Origin: an uncultured Erysipelotrichaceae bacterium
Lineage (GTDB): Bacteria > Bacillota_I > Bacilli_A > Erysipelotrichales > Erysipelotrichaceae
Reading direction: 5' to 3'
Length of the DNA: 17,574 bases
Assembly: GCA_910586285.1 (NCBI GenBank)
Contig: CAJUGR010000025.1
Coordinates: forward strand, 1 to 17,574
The position numbers were made by a program, and so were the translations under genes. The notes under the pieces are model-generated. The model had not been told where the DNA came from and made no database searches. It saw only the letters and a list, made by a program, of their open reading frames with translations. Positions 16,001 to 17,574 of this stretch are shown piece by piece (position 1 is the stretch's first letter; each line of letters begins with the position of its first letter).

Positions 16001-17574
16001 ATACGATGCCAATAACAATGTTATTGAAGAAACGGATAAAAACGGAACTAAGACATTGTATGAATATGATGGGTTAAATCACATCATCAAGGTACAAAAT
16101 CATGAAGAGCGTTATGTGACTTATACTTATGATGAGGCAGGAGATAAGATTGCCAAAACAATCAACCGGAAAACAGCGCAGTATGAATATGATGAAGATC
16201 ATCATTTAATCTATGAAGAAGATGAATACGGTTGTACCAATGAATATGAGTACGATGAATTCGGTAATCAGATCGCATGGGAGAAGAATGACGGTACTAC
16301 GATCACTTATACGTATGACGCTTTAGGAAACAAACTGAGTGAAGGAGACATCACATTTACGTATGACAGCCGAAATAATCTGCTTACTGCCGAAAATATG
16401 GAGGGTGTCGTTACCAATACTTACAATGCTTTTAATCAAAAGACATCGGTTATTGATACCAAAGGCAATGAAGTTACTTATGTTTATGATGACGATAACA
16501 ATTTGGTTGAAAAAAACTATGCGGGAACGACAGTTACTTATACGTATGATGACTTGGGCAGAATCAAAACCGTAAGTAAAGAGAATGAAAAAATCGCAGA
16601 ATATGAATACAATAAAAGAAATGAGATTATCAACCTGATTCAAGGTGATATCACCACCACAAAAACATATGATGATTTGGGCAGAATCAAAACACAAAGA
16701 AGTGAAAAGAACAATGAAGTCATCTATGATGCATCGTATACATATGATAGTAATGATAACTTAATTGAAGAGATCGTTGACGGACACGTTAATATGTATA
16801 CTTACAATGCTTATGATGAACTTAGTGAAAGTGTGAAGTACATCGACGGAGAAGAGATCAAAACGACATATCAATATGATATCTATGGCAATCAGATCAC
16901 ACGTTCCAGTAAGGATGGCATCAAAACCACGAAGTATAATGACAAGAATCAGATTGAAAGCATTGTAACAGAAGAAGGCACTACCTATTTCACATATGAT
17001 AGTAATGGGAATCTCGCTAAGAAGATCAATGAAGATGGCAGAGTGGATTATTATATCTATGATGATCTCAATCAACTCATTCGTCTGGAGCAGGGTTACG
17101 ATAGCTATGAATATCATTATGACGGAGAAAAAGAGCGGATTGAACAAAAGTATGTAGATACGAAAGATTATCATATGGAAGTATGGTATGATGATAGAGA
17201 GCCGTTTACGATTGTTACGGAAGAAGTGATTGATGATACATTCCTCACATTGAGAGAGAAGGTGAAACAGCAGAAAGCAGGAATTTGTGAATCGGATAAA
17301 GAAAAAACAGAAGAAAATAGTAGCTTTGAGATCGGGCATAACATTTGGAGTATAGATAATATCGTAAACATGATCAGAGAATATCTGTATTCACAAGATG
17401 AAGTTTATTACAAAGATCAGGAATACACAGAGTATATTGTCGATCGCAATAGTGAATTTACGGAAGTATTAGCTGAGAATGAGGCGATCCATGTATACGG
17501 TGATGGCTTGGTTGAAAGCGATGAGGAGACTGTTATCTCCGGTTGGAATAACAGCGTCATTGCCGAAGTAAGTG
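10041..17574 (+). CDS. Giant secreted LysM/DNRLRE/RHS-repeat protein (WapA-like polymorphic-toxin type), cut by the right edge
   Basis: An uninterrupted frame of 2,511 complete codons with no stop in the window. GGGGAG 7 bases before the ATG at 10041 sets the start. Residues 1-37 are a signal peptide: a long basic start (KKIKKNWNKKKYRYL), a hydrophobic core and a cleavage site at VIA-N. About 110-330 resembles the N-terminal region of Firmicutes RHS proteins (DFIEIDNTLE, YDNIDMEYRL). About 335-490 is a DNRLRE domain (AVTWNNRPS, WQAFDVTEYIKDI, RPRIIITYRDA). About 491-617 is beta-rich, perhaps fibronectin type III-like. About 618-665 is a LysM wall-binding module (YKVKPGDTLPRISSYYGV). About 701-760 is DUF6531-like (DPVNSTTGNYYF). 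From about 760 to 2372 there are roughly 70 YD/RHS repeats counted by eye, of the form YxYDxxGNxI. Related proteins form a hollow cage holding a C-terminal toxin or other cargo. Near residues 2375-2463 the repeat is interrupted, then resumes. The C-terminal cargo is outside the window. Confidence 0.93.
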   Translation, partial: MKKIKKNWNKKKYRYLAGFFALLMMYQAMSTTLDVIANEVNKVHLADTLGSYYEQDITEEPPLNEETPIAESEPEKIKKEAEVYEEVSSYSADKEILSERSENSKTYQMEDGSYVTELYFEPIHKKEGKDFIEIDNTLEQSRARTNRSEPVYENKDGLYDFAVNGTQMRMENTSGEEVIIDHADADLSVYDVQENVMLYSEAYDNIDMEYRLGGNSVTTTYIFNAVSDDASIGYTIDKGAMKVEETAEALLLKQGNTVLFSMNKPQCVDALGRTSPVTFSYEENDEGLEVILKPDQEWLHSEQRVYPVRMSARTADETKKISVTSGYNRSLEPNVNSKYYDLFVGYEGGYASGLGYAIGITRTYIHVAGLSIGSDKEIVDAKLNLYKKVAYNNQWNTIQVGKTSGYVDPLAVTWNNRPSTTAISTTTIGGNSGWQAFDVTEYIKDIYAGKNKTIELKATNESSAYLPNVFLGEASASNRPRIIITYRDAYDVDPNLAIDTFDTEMRIFSILNKGFEALSFDGIAKPDSQVCFELVEQGKNQVLNRECAKSDRYFVDPIYIIKTLADTQTYPKEEVNYTTDYITKARIPQFDTPYEYKVKVQKGSETSTINYRSDAFIKYKVKPGDTLPRISSYYGVTIDEIKADNNLSVNTVKENDILILRFKKNNPKVTADVYTPPLQISVYKAEYVNRGSNCLSGICPVIDPVNSTTGNYYFDGEDFTIQDGEPFTLHRYYNSTGPQLSNMFGNGFTTEIESYISYDKDGNMLYFVGDGRIYQFAKTSSGYQVKPSDRKTLSMTSGKVTITDLDNGKTYYFDTYGSLQSIKDKSGYTIQIRRDEYGTITSMKAGEKTITFHYNDRKLVREVVLPGGQRTGYEYDANRNLIKFRDTKGNKEEYRYDKNNFLVSVIDKNGVTSTKNTYDSKGRVIKQTDGNGNVSTIAYQVNKTIVTNANGSKDVYAFNANYDTTSITLDGVLDTSYTYDSYRNITSKKDAEGNVTRYTYNKTDLTKASYPDGTSEEYRYDANHNITYHKDREGKITNNTYNGNKLMSSTDNQSGKTSYAYDAKNRVIKEIDPYGAVKTYSYSGNMITAIRYDNGLKETFVYDANGNTLKESDNQGKTIAYVYNANGEMTQKNYFDGSSEQWSYDACGNIKTYKDRIGGITKNTYDKNDNLISSSKGSIKKTSQYNEVNQLIAESDEQGLTTTYTYDAHGNKQSETDAYGNTTAYEYDVNDNLIKTVDAQGNEEINVYENDNLVKSISKEGLVTTYEYDAMNREIKRIDPNGSVVTKEYKGQFLSKETDGKGTQIQHHYDTFGREIKTITTYADKTENVAEKAYDKYGNMISSTINGQTTTYTYDVYNQQLTTTDPLGNTSKKVYDLNGNTVKEIDALGNAVTTVYDAAGNVTASIDANGNKETKTYNKEGLLISETDSQGYTTTYTYNNKGQVIRAIDPYKRTSEYIYDTYGNQIAILYEDVNLETKRYDAYGNEIYVKNTQGETSSVYDRYGRVIEKTNEQTGLTIYTEYDDYGNVVEERDSEGQTTTYEYDAFQRKIKTTDAYGRTEELRYDDRDHIIETKNFDGTTTTNVYDVQGNVIEATDALGNTTKKTYNAMNQVIREEAKGQVTEYAYDAKGHQVAIYDKIQNTQTRYRYDANGNNIETIDAMGNSTKQQYDAKNQVVASIDALGNKSTKEYDAYGNIIKESDPLGHTKQSRYNIFGLLEMEVDERGFETTYEYNDELQLVKATDALGNQAEIVYNDRRQKIKEIDSNGGTTEYEYDSYGRVNKEIAPNGKETIKEYDLLGNVVKEESGQKTTVYDYDEWGRLIKITTNDVVQEENTYNEQNQLIEKKDANGNLSTYTYDKFGNVVHSDEKGSISDKEYDAYGNVIKQIDNKTLQTEYTYDLNHRLIQTKVNGVLTLRKEYDANGNETLVTEAGITKKTSYDACNRPITISFPSFEDEDKFVAVQSLEYDETGNIIAITDAFGAKEERKYDANNNVIEETDKNGTKTLYEYDGLNHIIKVQNHEERYVTYTYDEAGDKIAKTINRKTAQYEYDEDHHLIYEEDEYGCTNEYEYDEFGNQIAWEKNDGTTITYTYDALGNKLSEGDITFTYDSRNNLLTAENMEGVVTNTYNAFNQKTSVIDTKGNEVTYVYDDDNNLVEKNYAGTTVTYTYDDLGRIKTVSKENEKIAEYEYNKRNEIINLIQGDITTTKTYDDLGRIKTQRSEKNNEVIYDASYTYDSNDNLIEEIVDGHVNMYTYNAYDELSESVKYIDGEEIKTTYQYDIYGNQITRSSKDGIKTTKYNDKNQIESIVTEEGTTYFTYDSNGNLAKKINEDGRVDYYIYDDLNQLIRLEQGYDSYEYHYDGEKERIEQKYVDTKDYHMEVWYDDREPFTIVTEEVIDDTFLTLREKVKQQKAGICESDKEKTEENSSFEIGHNIWSIDNIVNMIREYLYSQDEVYYKDQEYTEYIVDRNSEFTEVLAENEAIHVYGDGLVESDEETVISGWNNSVIAEVS
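11892..12035 (+). other. LysM wall-binding module within the RHS protein
   Basis: Residues about 618-665 read KYKVKPGDTLPRISSYYGV, then IDEIKADNNL and ENDILILRF, matching the LysM signature of a YxVxxGDTL start, an alpha-helical middle and a final ILILRF-like strand. LysM binds N-acetylglucosamine in peptidoglycan, so this segment should hold the protein at the cell wall after secretion. It lies between the beta-rich linker and the DUF6531-like entry segment. Confidence 0.85.
12318..17156 (+). repeat. Array of about 70 YD (RHS) repeats, protein level
   Basis: About 70 copies of a 20-24 residue unit around YxYDxxGN/RxI were counted by eye, for example YTYDAHGNKQ, YEYDAMNREI and YRYDANGNNI. 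The units are diverged at DNA level, with no long exact tandem copies, which indicates an old array. The reading frame is clean throughout. In the related cage proteins these repeats build a spiralling beta-sheet shell. One pair, at 16545-16570 and 16668-16693, matches at 25 of 26 bases and looks like a recent local duplication or gene conversion. Confidence 0.9.

Noticed and set aside
12318..17156. Regularly spaced repeats that might be taken for a CRISPR-like or tandem DNA array
   Set aside because: Spacing follows a protein repeat in one clean reading frame, and copies differ widely in DNA sequence. No direct repeats with unique spacers are present.
12999..17371. Several minus-strand open frames of 66-192 codons with very hydrophobic, isoleucine-rich products resembling membrane proteins
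   Set aside because: They are the antisense readings of the YD repeats (TAT GAT, AAT, ATC codons reverse into ATA/ATC/ATT), so they look like membrane segments by composition only. None has a ribosome binding site.

Overview
The window looks like chromosomal DNA of a low- to moderate-GC Gram-positive bacterium (Bacillota/Firmicutes). Three things support this. There is an RNA polymerase delta subunit gene (rpoE), which is confined to Firmicutes. The order ywiB-like/argS/rpoE is a Firmicutes arrangement. Strong GGAGG ribosome binding sites and TATAAT promoters occur throughout. An Erysipelotrichales-type gut or oral Firmicute would fit, but nothing here proves the family.

Layout, left to right. 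(1) 1-2042: a possible gene tail at the edge, a strong hairpin terminator, and a leftward multidrug-type ABC exporter (253-2028) with its own promoter. (2) 2043-2922: about 880 bases with no convincing intact gene. It holds a rightward extended -10 promoter, two out-of-register open stretches that look like gene debris, and a 10-bp inverted repeat just before the next ribosome binding site. (3) 2923-4032: a NagA-like amidohydrolase (amino-sugar-phosphate deacetylase family). (4) 4254-4637: a small XRE/Cro-type regulator with an operator-like palindrome over its promoter, closed by a terminator. (5) 4781-6652: a leftward bifunctional class A penicillin-binding protein. (6) 6783-9246: a rightward housekeeping operon, promoter - ywiB-like (DUF1934) - argS - rpoE - terminator, with tight spacing. 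(7) 9470 to the right edge: a two-gene unit with its own promoter. It encodes a 160-residue single-pass membrane protein and, 2 bases later, a giant secreted protein that is still open at the end of the window (2,511 codons seen).

The giant protein has no stop codon in the window. Its order is signal peptide, N-terminal Firmicutes-RHS region, DNRLRE domain, a beta-rich linker (possibly fibronectin type III-like), a LysM cell-wall-binding module, a DUF6531-like entry segment, then about 70 YD/RHS repeats. This is the layout of WapA-like polymorphic-toxin or cell-surface RHS proteins of Firmicutes. The cargo (toxin) domain and any immunity gene would lie beyond the right edge. The small upstream membrane protein is the best candidate for a dedicated partner of export, anchoring or protection. 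The rest of the window is ordinary core metabolism, wall synthesis and transport.

The most unusual signals are the LysM-RHS/membrane-protein pair, the break in YD periodicity near the C-terminal end of the RHS cage, and three perfect inverted repeats placed at control positions before nagA, before the XRE gene and before the 160-residue gene.
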